64,000 nt of DNA from NCBI GenBank assembly GCA_029215795.1, contig JARDYH010000003.1:68828109-68892108 (forward strand). The letters are read 5' to 3'. This document shows, piece by piece, positions 1-10,173 of the stretch. The stretch comes from Anniella stebbinsi (taxonomy: Eukaryota; Chordata; Lepidosauria; Squamata; Anniellidae). The translations under genes were made by a program, and so were the position numbers. The notes beneath the pieces are model-generated. The model saw nothing but the letters and a program-made list of their open reading frames with translations, did not search any database and had not been told where the DNA came from. How positions within the stretch are numbered: position 1 is the stretch's first letter; each line of letters opens with the position of its first letter.

Positions 1-217
1 CTCTCCCTTCCCTGGCAATGTTTAAGCCCCATTTGAAGGCAGAGGGGAGCACTAACTCCCCAGCTCAGTTCCCAGCTTCTGGCTCAGCACATAGTCTGCC
101 AGCATCCATGGCTGATATCACTTCTGGATGTCATTGGACACAGTTGTGACAAGCTGACTCTTCAGGAATGCATAGCCAGGGTATGGGATGGTGAAGTGTC
201 CAGTGGCTGCTATTAGC

Positions 218-260
<43 letters not shown>

Positions 261-261
261 T
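218..261. repeat. (AAT)n microsatellite
   Basis: About fourteen uninterrupted AAT units. Simple sequence; it could be the tail of a decayed retroposon, but no body is recognisable next to it. Confidence 0.95.
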
Positions 262-2592
262 TGTTTGGGTTTTCTTCCCCAGAACACAATGCAATATTGT
301 CTTGTCACAGCAACCAGTTAGAAATCATTAAGGAAGAAAGACAGAGAGGGAATCTTGCATGATAGCATCTTGCTTCATGGTTGAAGAAGGAAATGAACCC
401 AGATGCCTTATATCCAGGGGAAACTGTTTCACTTATTGAGGGCAAAGGCTCACTTCAGTTGACAGACAAGCACCTCAGTCTGAAACACTGTTCTTGACGA
501 CAAGCCCCATTGTTTTTAACCAAACTGATCACTAGCATGTTCCTGGTACACATGCAGTTAGTTTTTTCTGTAAGCAAGGAGTTAATTGGCTGTAATATTT
601 CAGAGCAGAATCTCTAGGTAAAAGTGTGGAGAGGTGCTGCAAGGACCTTCTTTTCCTTCCCAGCTCTGATGCCAGATGTGAGCTAATCACAGAGAAAAGT
701 GCTAGACTGATTTCGACATTCCTGTCCTATCTGCTTCTTTTACTGTTAGCTTGGACCCTCTCACCCACTCCATTCCAGGCATGTGCAAAAAAATGTCTGT
801 TGTTGTCTAATTTGAACCTTAAAGAGTTCTTCACTTGGGATGCAAATTTCCAAACTTCTATTTGACCTTAGAATCATGCCCAAGACTATACAAATATCTC
901 ACTGTCGTTGAAATATCTATCTCACTAGGGACACAACAGGAAAGTCAGCCAGTGTCATTTCCTGAGCTCAGTTCAGACAGAGTATACAAGTCCCTTATCA
1001 TCAGTGCCAGCTCCAGGATTTTGAGGCCCCTTGGGTAAGATACCCTCAATGGGCTCTTTTCTTCTTTGGGTCTACTTTCTCAGTGCCATTGTCATCAGCT
1101 GCTCTTGCTTCTCATCTCTTTCTCAACCTTGCTACCACTTGCTTACTTGACAGGCAGAGAGAGACAGTGAGCAAGTAGGCAGCGGCATCTATTGCTCCTT
1201 CTCACCCCCACCATTGTCTCGGCCAGAACAAGAAGCAGGTGAACAAGCAGATTGCAATGGGGAGGAGGAGGAGGAGCAATTCTGGGAGTGGGGGTGCAGG
1301 ATTGTCAGTGGAACCTACTAGACAGTGGACTCTTGGAAGGTGCCCGACCATCCATACCCTTAATGCCAGCCCTGCTAATGATCCAATTCCGAGGACTAAC
1401 AGATGATAAAAGGCAACATAGCTGTTATCCCCTGGCGATTTGGGCTGGGATCCCAAGAACTGCACAACTAGTTTTTCAGAAGGCTGGTATGATCCAGGCC
1501 TACCAGCGGCGCAACTGAGAAAGCAGCTCTGTACATTATTTTATGTTGTTTTATTGCAAAACCTCTATGGTTTAAACCAAGTAGGTTCTAGTACATGCTT
1601 TATAACAGTGCAAAACTGCAACTGAATTCTTTGGAGATAATTATACTAGTAGGGACTCAAGATTTCATCTGTATTAATGCCTTTTCTATACTTCCCATCA
1701 AAACATCAACCAGTAATGAGTAGGAAAGAACATGATCAAGTTATTTATATGATAAATTTTATTTATTGCTGAAACTTTTAAAACATTTAAAAATCCTAAA
1801 TTTCAAAGGTTTCTGATCTAATGAAAACACATTAATATCCTTAGGACAATACAACAATACAGGGTTTATAGCCAAAGGTCTACAATGAAATGAAACTGTA
1901 TGTGACTGAGAACTAAATCTAAACAGGCCCCACATTCAAAAATCTAAGTGTGGAGGGGCTGCAAGGCAATGCACCCAGCTATAGCCCTCCACCCACCAGC
2001 TTTTCTGCCTGAAGTGATATTGCAACCACATTCCACTGAATGTTAGTATAGTTCTCCCCATAATCAGGAAATCTGAACAATCAGGGGTCCCAGTTGCGAG
2101 AAGAACTGTAACTGCATTCAGCTGAGCATGGTTACAATCTCCCTTCAGCGCTTCCCACTCAATGTGGGAAGGTCAAGGGTGGAAGAGGCTCACGTGGTTT
2201 CTCCATGCTTAGACTTTTGAACCTCTGCATAGGGCGATTCGTGTCAAACAAAAACAAAAAAAGGCAAAGGGTTAAGAAAAAGGATGTTTCATACAATAAA
2301 AGATTTTTTTTAATTGTATTAAAAGTTCTTCTATTGTATTCAGCATCTTTTTTTCTACCTCTGTGCCTTTTTTTTTTTTTTTTTTTGGCATTTCTTGTGG
2401 AATTCTCCCTTTTTTGGCTAGGGCGATTAGTAGGGGTGTGCACGGACCCCCCGGATCTGATCGGGACCCGGATCGGGACCTCCAATTTTGTCCCGGACCG
2501 GTTCGGACAAAATCGGAGGCCCCCCGGACCGGATCGAGTCCGATCCCGACCCAAAAATCGTAAATTTTTGGATCGGCCGCCATTTTTTTCCC

Positions 2593-2622
2593 CATAGACT
2601 TGCATTGCAATGCAAGTCTATG
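2593..2622. repeat. 30-bp perfect palindrome inside the hAT element
   Basis: The half-site CATAGACTTGCATTG is followed directly by its reverse complement with no spacer, so it can form a cruciform or hairpin. It lies in the left subterminal part of the hAT element, between the GATCGG-rich end and the GC-rich core. Confidence 0.9.
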
Positions 2623-2860
2623 AGGGAAAAATGGCGGCGGGTGGGTGAGGGGGGGCCTAACTCCCTCCCCCCCCCGGGGCCGTCCGCTGTGGACAGCCCC
2701 GGCAGGTAAGCCCCCTCCCCCGCGCTCCCTCCCCCCCTGGGGCCGCCCGCTTCCATCCGCTGGCGCCCGCGGGCGCCAGCGGATAGAAGCGGACGGCTCT
2801 GGGGGGGGGTAAGCCCCCTTCCCCGCCACTGCTTACCTTCTCGGCCCGTCCGCTCCCGTC

Positions 2861-2994
2861 CGGCGCCGGCGGCTACTACCAGCGGGCTCCGCGGCCTACT
2901 CTCGAGTAGCGCGCCGGGTGATGACATCACCCGGCGCGCCACCCTGGAGTAGGCCGCGGAGCCTGCTGGTAGTAGTAGGCGGCGCCGGCGCCGG
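2861..2994. repeat. Palindromic module 1 of the hAT element
   Basis: A near-perfect inverted repeat of about 134 bp. Its arms contain GGCTCCGCGGCCTACTC and the matching complement. Its centre is a 31-nt near-palindrome at 2909-2939 around GGTGATGACATCACC. It is closely similar, in direct orientation, to 3103-3233. Confidence 0.85.
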
Positions 2995-3102
2995 ATGGGA
3001 GCCGCCGGGACGGGAAGGTAAGGGCCCCCATCCCCCCTCCGCGCGCCCCCTCCTCCCCTCCACGCACCCCCTGCTTACCTTCCCGGCCCGGCGGCTCCCG
3101 TC

Positions 3103-3233
3103 CGGCGCCGGCGCCTACTACTACCAGCAGGCTCCGCGGCCTGCTCTAGAGTAGCGCGCCGGGTGATGACATCACCCGGCGCGCCACCCTAGAGCAGGCC
3201 GCGGAGCCCGCTGGTAGTAGCTGCTAGTGCCGG
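3103..3233. repeat. Palindromic module 2 of the hAT element
   Basis: Second copy of the module at 2861-2994, with the same centre (GGTGATGACATCACC, 3154-3184 with its GC-rich flanks) and arms differing by a few substitutions. The direct duplication of a palindrome suggests internal amplification or recombination within the element. Confidence 0.85.
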
Positions 3234-3607
3234 ACGGGAGCGGACGGGCCGAGAAGGTAAGCGCCCCCCTCCTCCCCCCCCCGCTGTCCACTTTCATCGG
3301 CGGGCACCCGCCGGCGCCCGCCAATGGAAGCGGCGGTGGGCGCCAGTGGGCGCCCGCCGATCCGCCGATCCGCCGAACCGGTTCGGAGCCTTTTCGGACC
3401 GGTTCGGATTGGATCGGCCGATCCAGCTGCGGGATCGGAAATCAGATAATTTATCCGATTTCCCACTGGACCAGACTCGGATCGTGGATCGGGTCCGATC
3501 CAGTGCACATCCCTAGCGATTAGTGAACAGATCAAGCTTCATACACATTCCTGCATGGCTTTCATGCCCTTTTTATAATGTTAATCTCAGTAATATTCTA
3601 CCCTAGA

Positions 3608-3741
3608 CCAGGGGTGGGCAGAAAATAGGTCTCCAAGTGTCATGGACCTCAACTCCCAGCATTCCTGACCATTGGCTATGCTGGCAGGGACTTCAGGGAG
3701 TTGAAGTCCAAAATACCTGGAGATCTACCTTCTGCCCACTC
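3608..3741. mobile_element. Short MITE with inverted ends
   Basis: The ends GGGTGGGCAGAAAATAGGT and ACCTTCTGCCCACTCC are imperfect inverted repeats, with GTCTCCA and TGGAGAT just inside them. The core (AACTCCCAGCATTCCTGACC, then GGGAGTTGAAGTCCAAAA) is a sequence type I know as a common dispersed tetrapod repeat. A relative is at 57608-57732 and a fragment is near 7826-7855. No clear target duplication was found. Confidence 0.6.
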
Positions 3742-4020
3742 CTTCCCAGATTAATTACATTGCTTCAAAAAGCTAACTTCTATGAATAACACTTTTTAAT
3801 TAAATACATTTTTTTAAACTGGTATAGAAGCAGGAATGTCCTTTTAAAGGTAAAACCACAGGTGACAACAGTGCCTGGGGAGCAAAATTAACCACAATGA
3901 CAGATATGAAAAGTTATTAAAAGTATCTCTTCTTTGGAAAAATGGGAAACTTCTCTTTAGAAATTATAATTGAAAGAAGCTTTGTACTTTTTTAAAAGAA
4001 TAAGTAATGGTCAGAAACAG

Positions 4021-4026
4021 CCTCAC
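4021..4026 (-). other. PPP1R3A: Splice donor of PPP1R3A exon 1
   Basis: On the minus strand the exon ends ...AGCAG and continues GTGAGG. Reading through gives an Arg and then an immediate TGA, so protein similarity and the frame both end exactly here. This is a phase-2 intron. Confidence 0.85.
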
Positions 4027-4826
4027 CTGCTTGTTGTTGCCTTTAAACAGCCTCTTATATTTTTATCTGTAACTTCTCCCTGGAGCGGATTATCCTCCGG
4101 TGATGGTAGTGCAGTTTCCTTTTTATGGCAGATCAAAATATAATTACAGTTGTCGTTGTTGGCCCAAAATATTCCCACTGATGTCTCATAACGTATACAG
4201 AATTCAACCTTAGCGTCATCTCTCTGGTAAGGAGGAACCAATGAAATCTTGAACAAGAACTGGTCAGTTTCGCCATCACAAGAATTAGGCACATATTCTC
4301 CTAAGATGTCGTAATAAGTCAGCCAGTTGTCGAGAGACATTCGAACATAGACTAATTTTTCAAAGGATACATTCAGAACACGAATTATGCCCTTCATACA
4401 TGTTATTCCTGGTAGAAACTCAATGGACTCGAGCCAAACTTTCTGTGCACGTACTTTTTGCAAAAGCTCTTCTTGTGTAGTGGGTGGTATAAACAGTGGA
4501 GTTAAATAGAATTCCTCCACAGGCACAACTTCAACTTCTAAGTCATCATTTGGTGATGTAACTGGAACATCCCAGGTATCAAACTCCTTAACAGATACCA
4601 GATCATAACCAAATGCATCAGCAAATGAAACTTTTCTTGCAATGGTTGATGGGGTTTCCGGGTCCATTTCTTCAGAAGAATCTGAATTCCGCCTTCGTGG
4701 GCTGGGGGAGAAACGATGCTGGAGCGTAGCTTTAACATCTTCATCTTCTGAGAGAGAATCGTTTAAAGTAGGAACTTCTAATAAGTTCTCCCTACTAATA
4801 TGACCAGGTTCTTCAAAAGACTCCAT
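4027..4826 (-). CDS. PPP1R3A: PPP1R3A, first coding exon (PP1 glycogen-targeting subunit GM)
   Basis: This is the N-terminal part of the striated-muscle subunit that brings protein phosphatase 1 to glycogen and the sarcoplasmic reticulum, where it activates glycogen synthase and restrains phosphorylase kinase. The exon encodes 266 codons plus 2 nt. The start is the Met at 4826-4824, followed by MESFEEPGHISRENLLEVP, which matches the known N-terminus; an upstream in-frame Met at 4925 lacks family similarity. Visible features: the RRRNSDSS phosphorylation cluster (Ser48), the PP1-binding KVSF motif (residues 65-68, RVSF in human) and a CBM21 glycogen-binding domain at about 120-240 with VRMSLDNWLTYYD and VEFCIRYETSVGIFWANN. 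The reading frame runs into a GTGAGG donor after TTSR. The long acidic C-terminal region and membrane anchor lie in later exons outside the window. Confidence 0.95.
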
Positions 4827-5640
4827 TGGGTTCTCTGATATAAATGAAAGAGACCCGTCTGAGTAGTGGCAGCTGATATTTGAGATCCTGCGATTTGAAA
4901 TAAGGATTAATATTACAGTTGACATTGCAAAAGGGACCCTGTCCTATTAATAGGAGCAATGGCTTGTTAACTATGTTAGTCTGTTCTGCAGAGGCCTTCA
5001 GTCTGATATATTGCTGTGAAAATTTCCAATTTGAAGGTGATACCCACACTCAACAACTTGAAAATCTGAGCCTTTGTCATAATTAAAGCATCATGAAATG
5101 GTAGTTATTAGTAATACAGCAAGCTTGCATTCAGCAGATAGGAAAAAGTTGGTACAAATGTAGAACCATACTCTGGGTTATTTATTATTATGTATTGTTC
5201 ATGATTTCTGTATTGTGTAAGATTTCTGTATAACTGTGTCAAAATGCAATAGACCTGAAAGATGCCATTTGGGCTCCTATGCATATGTGCATTTGTTTTT
5301 AGAGCAGAGAGCCTTAATGCTTTATCAGTGAATCATGTTAATGAACACTGAACAGACGTAATTTAGGATACATGTTGTAATAATAATATAGAAGATTATA
5401 TAATATTTTAGAGAACATCACAGCTCCAATTCAAATCCTCAGGTTACCTGAGGCTGTAGTTAACTGCTAAAACTAAACTCCTCCTCAACTAGCATTTTGG
5501 ATATCTACTACAAATGGAAATAAATTATAATCCACACTTGGGGTAAAGGACAATAGCACTGATTCCATTCCTTTAAATTGCTAACTCTTCTCCCTATATC
5601 AGCAATGTGAGCGGCCTTAGCTTTCTTTAATATCCTTTCT
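4827..5640 (-). promoter_or_regulatory. Presumed 5' UTR and upstream region of PPP1R3A
   Basis: AT-rich sequence directly upstream of the PPP1R3A start, with no CpG island, as expected for a tissue-restricted muscle gene. A CAGCTG E-box lies at 4870-4875. I see no clear TATA box at a convincing distance and cannot place the transcription start. No other feature is visible. Confidence 0.35.
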
Positions 5641-5778
5641 AAATAGTCCCCCCCCCCCGGTGCTAATTTATTGTGTTCTAAAAATGCATGATAGTTTCAG
5701 CTTTTTAAAGATAAGGTTCTACCCCAGGCTTAAAACAAAGGATGAAAGTGCTTCAGTTCAAAAATACTGTAAGTGCTC

Positions 5779-5780
<2 letters not shown>

Positions 5781-5833
<53 letters not shown>
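5781..5833. repeat. Compound (GT)n-(GA)n microsatellite
   Basis: About sixteen GT units followed directly by about eleven GA units. A short C run (about 5648-5659) lies 120 bp upstream. Confidence 0.95.
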
Positions 5834-6103
5834 GTTGCAGGAGTTAAATATAGGATTATTGTCATTGAATGCTATCAGCTAGTAACACAGATGCGTCCTG
5901 TGTGACGTAACTGTGGCAAATCGGTCCTGCTGTCTGTCAATTATAATCCCATTGTATCTGTGTATTACAATGTATCAGGTAGCTCTCAGGCAGTCTATGA
6001 GTCAGCTTCTGACCAGCCCTTACAATATCTTTACTCCACCCATTTCTATTTATAGGATGGCTTTGTGGGCCAGCATTTGAAGATGCCTATCAGTTATGCA
6101 GTA

Positions 6104-6201
6104 GAGTTAAGCCCTTCCCAGCATGGATACATCCTAATGCTCTGCCACAGTTGAGTTAAGCCCTTCCCAGCATGGATATATCCTAATGCTCTGCCACAGT
6201 T
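6104..6201. repeat. 49-bp tandem duplication
   Basis: Two adjacent copies (6104-6152 and 6153-6201) beginning GAGTTAAGCCCTTCCCAGCA, differing at one position (ATAC versus ATAT). The near identity means a recent local duplication. Confidence 0.95.
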
Positions 6202-6572
6202 GTGACTTTGCACTGGTACAGCAGTTTTTAAAGCCAATCCTTACATTTCTTTGCCAGTGCAGCAATGTTGCTCTTACCATGCTTGCTCAGGACACGTCTC
6301 TCAATATATCTACATGCTACTTTGGCATATTAAGGGAATAAACCCTTCTGGAAGATGAATGCCTGGAGAAATTTAGTGCAGATGGTGTGCTTGAGGAATA
6401 GTCTTCCCAATGGGAACTAGGCCCTCTTTGACTGGCTGAATGCAGGAGAAGGGGGTGGTGATCTTAGGAGAAAGCAGCCTGGAACCTATGAACTTGGCGA
6501 AGAAAGGGAATAGAGGGGGAAATGAGGGAAATAAGGAGAATGGAAGGGGGAAAGGAGTGTAGCTCAGGAATG

Positions 6573-6653
6573 CCAAGAGATCAAGAGAGCTCTGATGTAC
6601 CAAGAGATCAAGAGAGCTCTGATGTGCCAAGAGATCAAGAGAGCTCTGATGTG
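6573..6653. repeat. 27-bp tandem repeat, three copies
   Basis: Three almost identical units starting CCAAGAGATCAAGAGAGCTC (6573-6599, 6600-6626, 6627-6653). The unit length is a multiple of three, so one frame reads as a 9-residue peptide repeat (PRDQESSDV), but the 68-codon frame around it has no other sign of being a gene. Confidence 0.9.
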
Positions 6654-6659
6654 AAGGAC

Positions 6660-8220
6660 CTTACGAAAGAAGGGGAATGGTCCTGGGAAGGGACTTTGAT
6701 AGGCACAAAGAAAGACGATCATCTTTAATGGGGGAAGAGAGGTTGGTAAGAGGGTTACTTTCCTTGGGTTTTCTACGGTAGGATTATCTTCTTGTTAGGT
6801 TCTTGTGTGCATAAAGAATTTCATATACACATTTAGGAGTATGGGCTCCTAACCTTCATGGGTGCTATGGCATTCATAGTATTATTCTGTCACCAGGTTT
6901 CACACTGCTTCCCACATGGTATCTCTACCTCTCATCTACCCCATCTATTGATTGTCTACTCTATAAGTAGCCAGTCAATAGATGTGCCATGTGACTTGAT
7001 TAGATTAGAAACTTGGCAGTGACTGTGGACATTTGCACATTCTGGAGGTTCCATGCCAGCTGAATAGAGGGTGGCAAATGATCTTCCATGTCATGCCAGT
7101 AGAGGAAAGCCAGTGTACACTTGCAACCCCTTCTGCCCTTGGTGATCAATCCTATATTAGATCACCTTCACAGGTAAAATAAAAACCCTTTAAAATATGG
7201 TATTGGGGAAACACTCAAAATGGCAGGGAAAGTACACATATCTTTTTATATATATGTACTTTTTATTTTATATCTTCAGTTATATCTGAATGACAGATTG
7301 TATATTGTGAGATTCCACCAAAGGGGTGACACCAATCTGGTCTTCAGAGTATTTGGTAGGGGATGGGCTTTCTTCTTGGGGCTTGATCATGTGCCTAACA
7401 GAGTGGATATGGGGTCAAGTGGGGGCATCTGGGGGAAGCAATTATTGTGGTGATGGGAAGGGGGGAGGCATTAAGAAAAGGGTCAGGTAAGGGGGGAAAT
7501 GGCCCAGATTGCTAACGGATGTGCTCCAGTTTTCCTCCCACCCAGGGGTTTGATGGTTGCTCTATCAGCCTGCTCTTGGGTCTCCAGACGCTGCTCTGAA
7601 ATGCCAGACTGATGCATAGTAAGAAGTCCATCACCCATGATCTAATAGTAGATGAGGTTTAGACTTTTATGACAGCTTTTCCTCTTTGCAAGGCTGACTC
7701 TGAGTTCTAGCATTTTGAGAAAGGAAGAAGGAAAAACATTTCTCTATCTAATTTAATTTTATTAAACTCTATCATTTCCCTACCCCTTAGGGCACAATTC
7801 TATGCAAGTTTAGAGAGAAAAAGTCCTACAGCTCCCAGCATTCCCTAGCCAGGGTTTTTTTCTGGCTAAACATGCAAAGGATCGTCAGGGCCAGTCCTAC
7901 CATTAGGCAGAGTGAAGTGCTCATCTAAGGCAGCAGATGTAATGGGGTGGGGAACGGCCATGAAGTGTTGGAGGACAAAGCTGTGTATGCTGCTCAGCCA
8001 GCCCTGTGTCCCCTAAGCTAGCTTCCTACCCTCAGGACCCTATTAACTGTTGAAGTAAGATTCAATTGAGAGTCCAGTTCATTTGGCATCTATACATGCA
8101 CCATCTTGTCCCTTGGCTTCAGGCAGCAAAATATTTTGGGCCAGCCTTGCCCATGGTCATCTTTAAAAAAAATAAAAAAGGAAAGGGACCCAAGGACTTT
8201 AACCTTTTCTCAAAAAGAAG
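6660..8220. other. Intergenic stretch, nothing recognised
   Basis: No exon, RNA gene or intact transposon seen. A fragment near 7826-7855 (CTCCCAGCATTCCCTAGCC) resembles the core of the MITE at 3608-3741. Confidence 0.5.
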
Positions 8221-8225
8221 ATACT

Positions 8226-8362
8226 TTGGGGGCAGATCTACACCAAGCAGGATATGACACTTTGAAAACGTTTAGAAAATTGTATATGAAGTGTGTCCTG
8301 GGCCCCAACAGTAGTTACTACTCTTATAACTGTTTTAAAGTAGTAGTGTAGATCCTGCCTTG
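8226..8362. mobile_element. Short MITE (CAGATCTACAC ends)
   Basis: The left end GGGGGCAGATCTACACC and right end GTGTAGATCCTGCCTTGG are inverted repeats around a roughly 100-bp core. There is no coding capacity. The ends resemble those of the larger element at 8747-9321 (AATCCACACA and TGTGTAGATCCGCCC), so the two may be related. Confidence 0.55.
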
Positions 8363-8746
8363 GTTTCCTTTTTCTGCACCTTTTCCAGCTCAATGTATCC
8401 TTGTGACCAGAAAAGGCATGATGACGCCAGCTGCTTTATTTTCAGTCCTTTTCTTCATGGTCCGTAGCATGGAATTTGCCTCCCCCCCCCCCCAGTTACC
8501 ACACAATACTTGTTTTAAGCCTTCCTCCTCGCCCCTCTTTACTGCCTCAACAATAACAACCTGAGCACCACAAAAAGATGAATGTGCACCCCCACGTGGA
8601 ATGATTCTATGATATGGTGGCGCCACATGAAGCTCTAACAGAATTCATGCCACTTGCCCCCTGTTTATTGTCACAGAATATTTGCTGTTTTATACATTTG
8701 TTTATGCTTTTTTACTGAATAACTTTTCAAGCTAGTTTTCCGATAC

Positions 8747-9321
8747 TAAGGGGGAATCCACACAGTCCTTTGGAACATTTTAAATTGTATTTTAAAACGT
8801 TCCAAATAGGTGCGTTCTAAAACGTCTTAGGCCACATTACTGAGTACTCACGTTACAGGAGAAACAGTCTTCAGTCTTTAAAGCAATGTGTACAGTCACA
8901 CATTGTTCTGCCCTGTCACTTTCTCTTTCGTTTTTCAATGAATTTAGGGCAAGGCATTGTGGGGGTTGTAGTTCAGTTACACACTTCCTTCTTAGTTCCT
9001 CTGTCATTCCCTAGCAAGTATAGGGCTAAGAATTGTGGGTGTTGTAGTTCACTGGTCCACTTCCTGTTTCTTCCCCACCAATCAACTGCTCAGCATTTGG
9101 GCACCAGTAAAGGAAGCACTGCCCCCATGAATCAGAAACGGTAAGGAAGGACACATTCTTTTACTTAAAACGATGTATTAAAAGTGAAACCGTTGTATAT
9201 AACTGAAGGGAGTTTTAAAAAACCTCAGATATACAACGTTATAGGGAGTGCGTCATGTGGCCCAAAGAGTTTTCATAACCCTTATAAAACGTCAAAAAAC
9301 TTGTGTGTAGATCCGCCCTAA
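8747..9321. mobile_element. MITE of about 575 bp with 20-bp inverted ends
   Basis: It begins TAAGGGGGAATCCACACA and ends TGTGTGTAGATCCGCCCTAA. The two ends are imperfect inverted repeats, with AT-rich subterminal motifs (TTTTAAAACGTT near the left, TTATAAAACGTC near the right). The interior has two copies of a GTTGTAGTTCA-type segment (about 8950-9050). No transposase remains. It abuts the dispersed short repeat that begins at 9322. No obvious target duplication. Confidence 0.55.
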
Positions 9322-9417
9322 CAGTGCAATACCACGCATGTCTACTCAGAAGTAAGCTCCATTGAGGACAATGGAATTTAGTCCTGGGCGAGTGTGTATA
9401 TTAGGATGGCAGTCTTA
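9322..9417. repeat. Dispersed short self-complementary repeat (AAGTCCCATTGA type)
   Basis: Copy of a very common squamate-type dispersed repeat: CAGTGCAAT, then TACTCAGAAGTAAGCTCC, ATTGAGGACAATGGAATTTA and TGTGTATATTAGGATGGCAG. The AGTAAG...ATTGA...CAAT...TTTAGTCC core is self-complementary. Family name not known to me. Confidence 0.7.
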
Positions 9418-9524
9418 GATACAGCGGGGGGGGGGGGGATATTTTATTCAGCCAGCATTTGGCCCTTTATAAGATGAAGCTTTCAGTCCATTTGGCCTTT
9501 GTGTACAACTTGATTGTTTTAAAT

Positions 9525-9645
9525 GTTATTCTTTTAAATTTTATGTTTTAAGTAGTTATGTTTGGGCTAGTTTCCAATTCTTTTAATGTAAGCAGCCTTG
9601 GAGGTTCCCCAACTAAAAGGCAGCACAGAATTTGTCTTAATTAAG
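9525..9645 (+). mobile_element. Possible LINE 3' tail fragment
   Basis: T-rich segment (TTTTAAATTTTATGTTTTAA) followed by GTAAGCAGCCTTGGAGG, resembling the L2-like 3' ends seen better at 27.0, 28.7 and 40.6 kb. Degenerate and without a body. Confidence 0.35.
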
Positions 9646-9826
9646 TAATTGATATAGTCTTCAACCTAAACAAATAATACATAACCTGCATAGTCTGTAA
9701 TCTGACCATCAAGAATGAGACTTCCTGTGTATCAATATAGGTTATGAAACTATTAAATCAGAATATTAGTCCAGACTGATCTCTCCCATGGGTGTGTTTA
9801 GATTAGAAGTGCTGTGTATCTGGCTA

Positions 9827-10173
9827 GGGTCCCCTCTACAAGATTTCGCTTTGAGGCCCGGTTGCACGATTATGCGCGTATATGGATAAGCGCATTTACT
9901 CCTAATACCTATTCACGAGAGGTGGTGAAGCACATTACTGGCTGTATGAAACGCATTTTAAAGTTGTTTACATGCGGAGAATCGCATGTTTACATAGCCA
10001 TAAAGCACTTTAACTTCCGCGATAAATTAAAATTCGCTATTTAACGCGCATGCAAAGATGCGCATAATCGGAGGTAAAAAGCGCCTCAACCCCCGATTTG
10101 CGCTTTGCTCTTGTAGAGGTAAAATCTGTAATGCGCTTTGAAAGAGCTTTAAATCGCTCTTGTAGAGGCACCC
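9827..10173. mobile_element. MITE with GGGTCCCCTCTACAAG ends, copy 1
   Basis: 347 bp bounded by GGGTCCCCTCTACAAG and CTTGTAGAGGCACCC. The interior is dense in GCGCAT and ATGCGC motifs in both orientations (for example GATTATGCGCG, GATGCGCATAATCGG and AATGCGCTTTG), giving a strong local CpG excess. A second copy is at 44101-44455. No transposase; no certain target duplication. Confidence 0.75.

Larger units (their letters stand above)
2431..3515. mobile_element. GC-rich non-autonomous hAT transposon
   Basis: The 1,085-bp element starts TAGGGGTGTGCAC and ends GTGCACATCCCTA, which are inverted terminal repeats. It is flanked on both sides by the identical 8-bp sequence GCGATTAG (2423-2430 and 3516-3523), the target-site size typical of the hAT superfamily. 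No transposase frame is present. The interior is extremely GC-rich, unlike the AT-rich intron around it. It contains a 30-bp perfect palindrome (2593-2622) and two palindromic modules (2861-2994, 3103-3233), with GGATCGG-like motifs repeated near both ends. Long open frames through it are by-products of GC richness. Boundaries are firm; the family name is unknown to me. Confidence 0.9.
1..4026 (-). other. PPP1R3A: Part of PPP1R3A intron 1
   Basis: The PPP1R3A exon at 4027-4826 ends in a splice donor, so everything below 4026 should be its first intron, read on the minus strand and continuing out of the window. It holds an (AAT)n tract, a GC-rich hAT transposon and a short MITE. The remaining stretches (262-2420 and 3742-4020) show no exon, RNA gene or recognisable repeat. 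A purine-rich GAGGAG run near 1261-1275 is simple sequence. Small downstream PPP1R3A exons could be missed by eye. Confidence 0.7.

Noticed and set aside
2159..2942. Overlapping open frames of up to 185 codons on both strands
   Set aside because: They lie within or across the edge of the GC-rich hAT element and read as low-complexity Pro/Arg/Gly-rich peptides; no transposase or other domain is visible.
4827..4925. PPP1R3A start at the upstream in-frame Met (4925)
   Set aside because: The extra 33 residues have no family similarity, whereas the Met at 4826 is followed by the conserved N-terminus and puts KVSF and Ser48 at the expected positions.
6573..6653. CRISPR-like array
   Set aside because: Units are head-to-tail with no spacers, and the genome is vertebrate.
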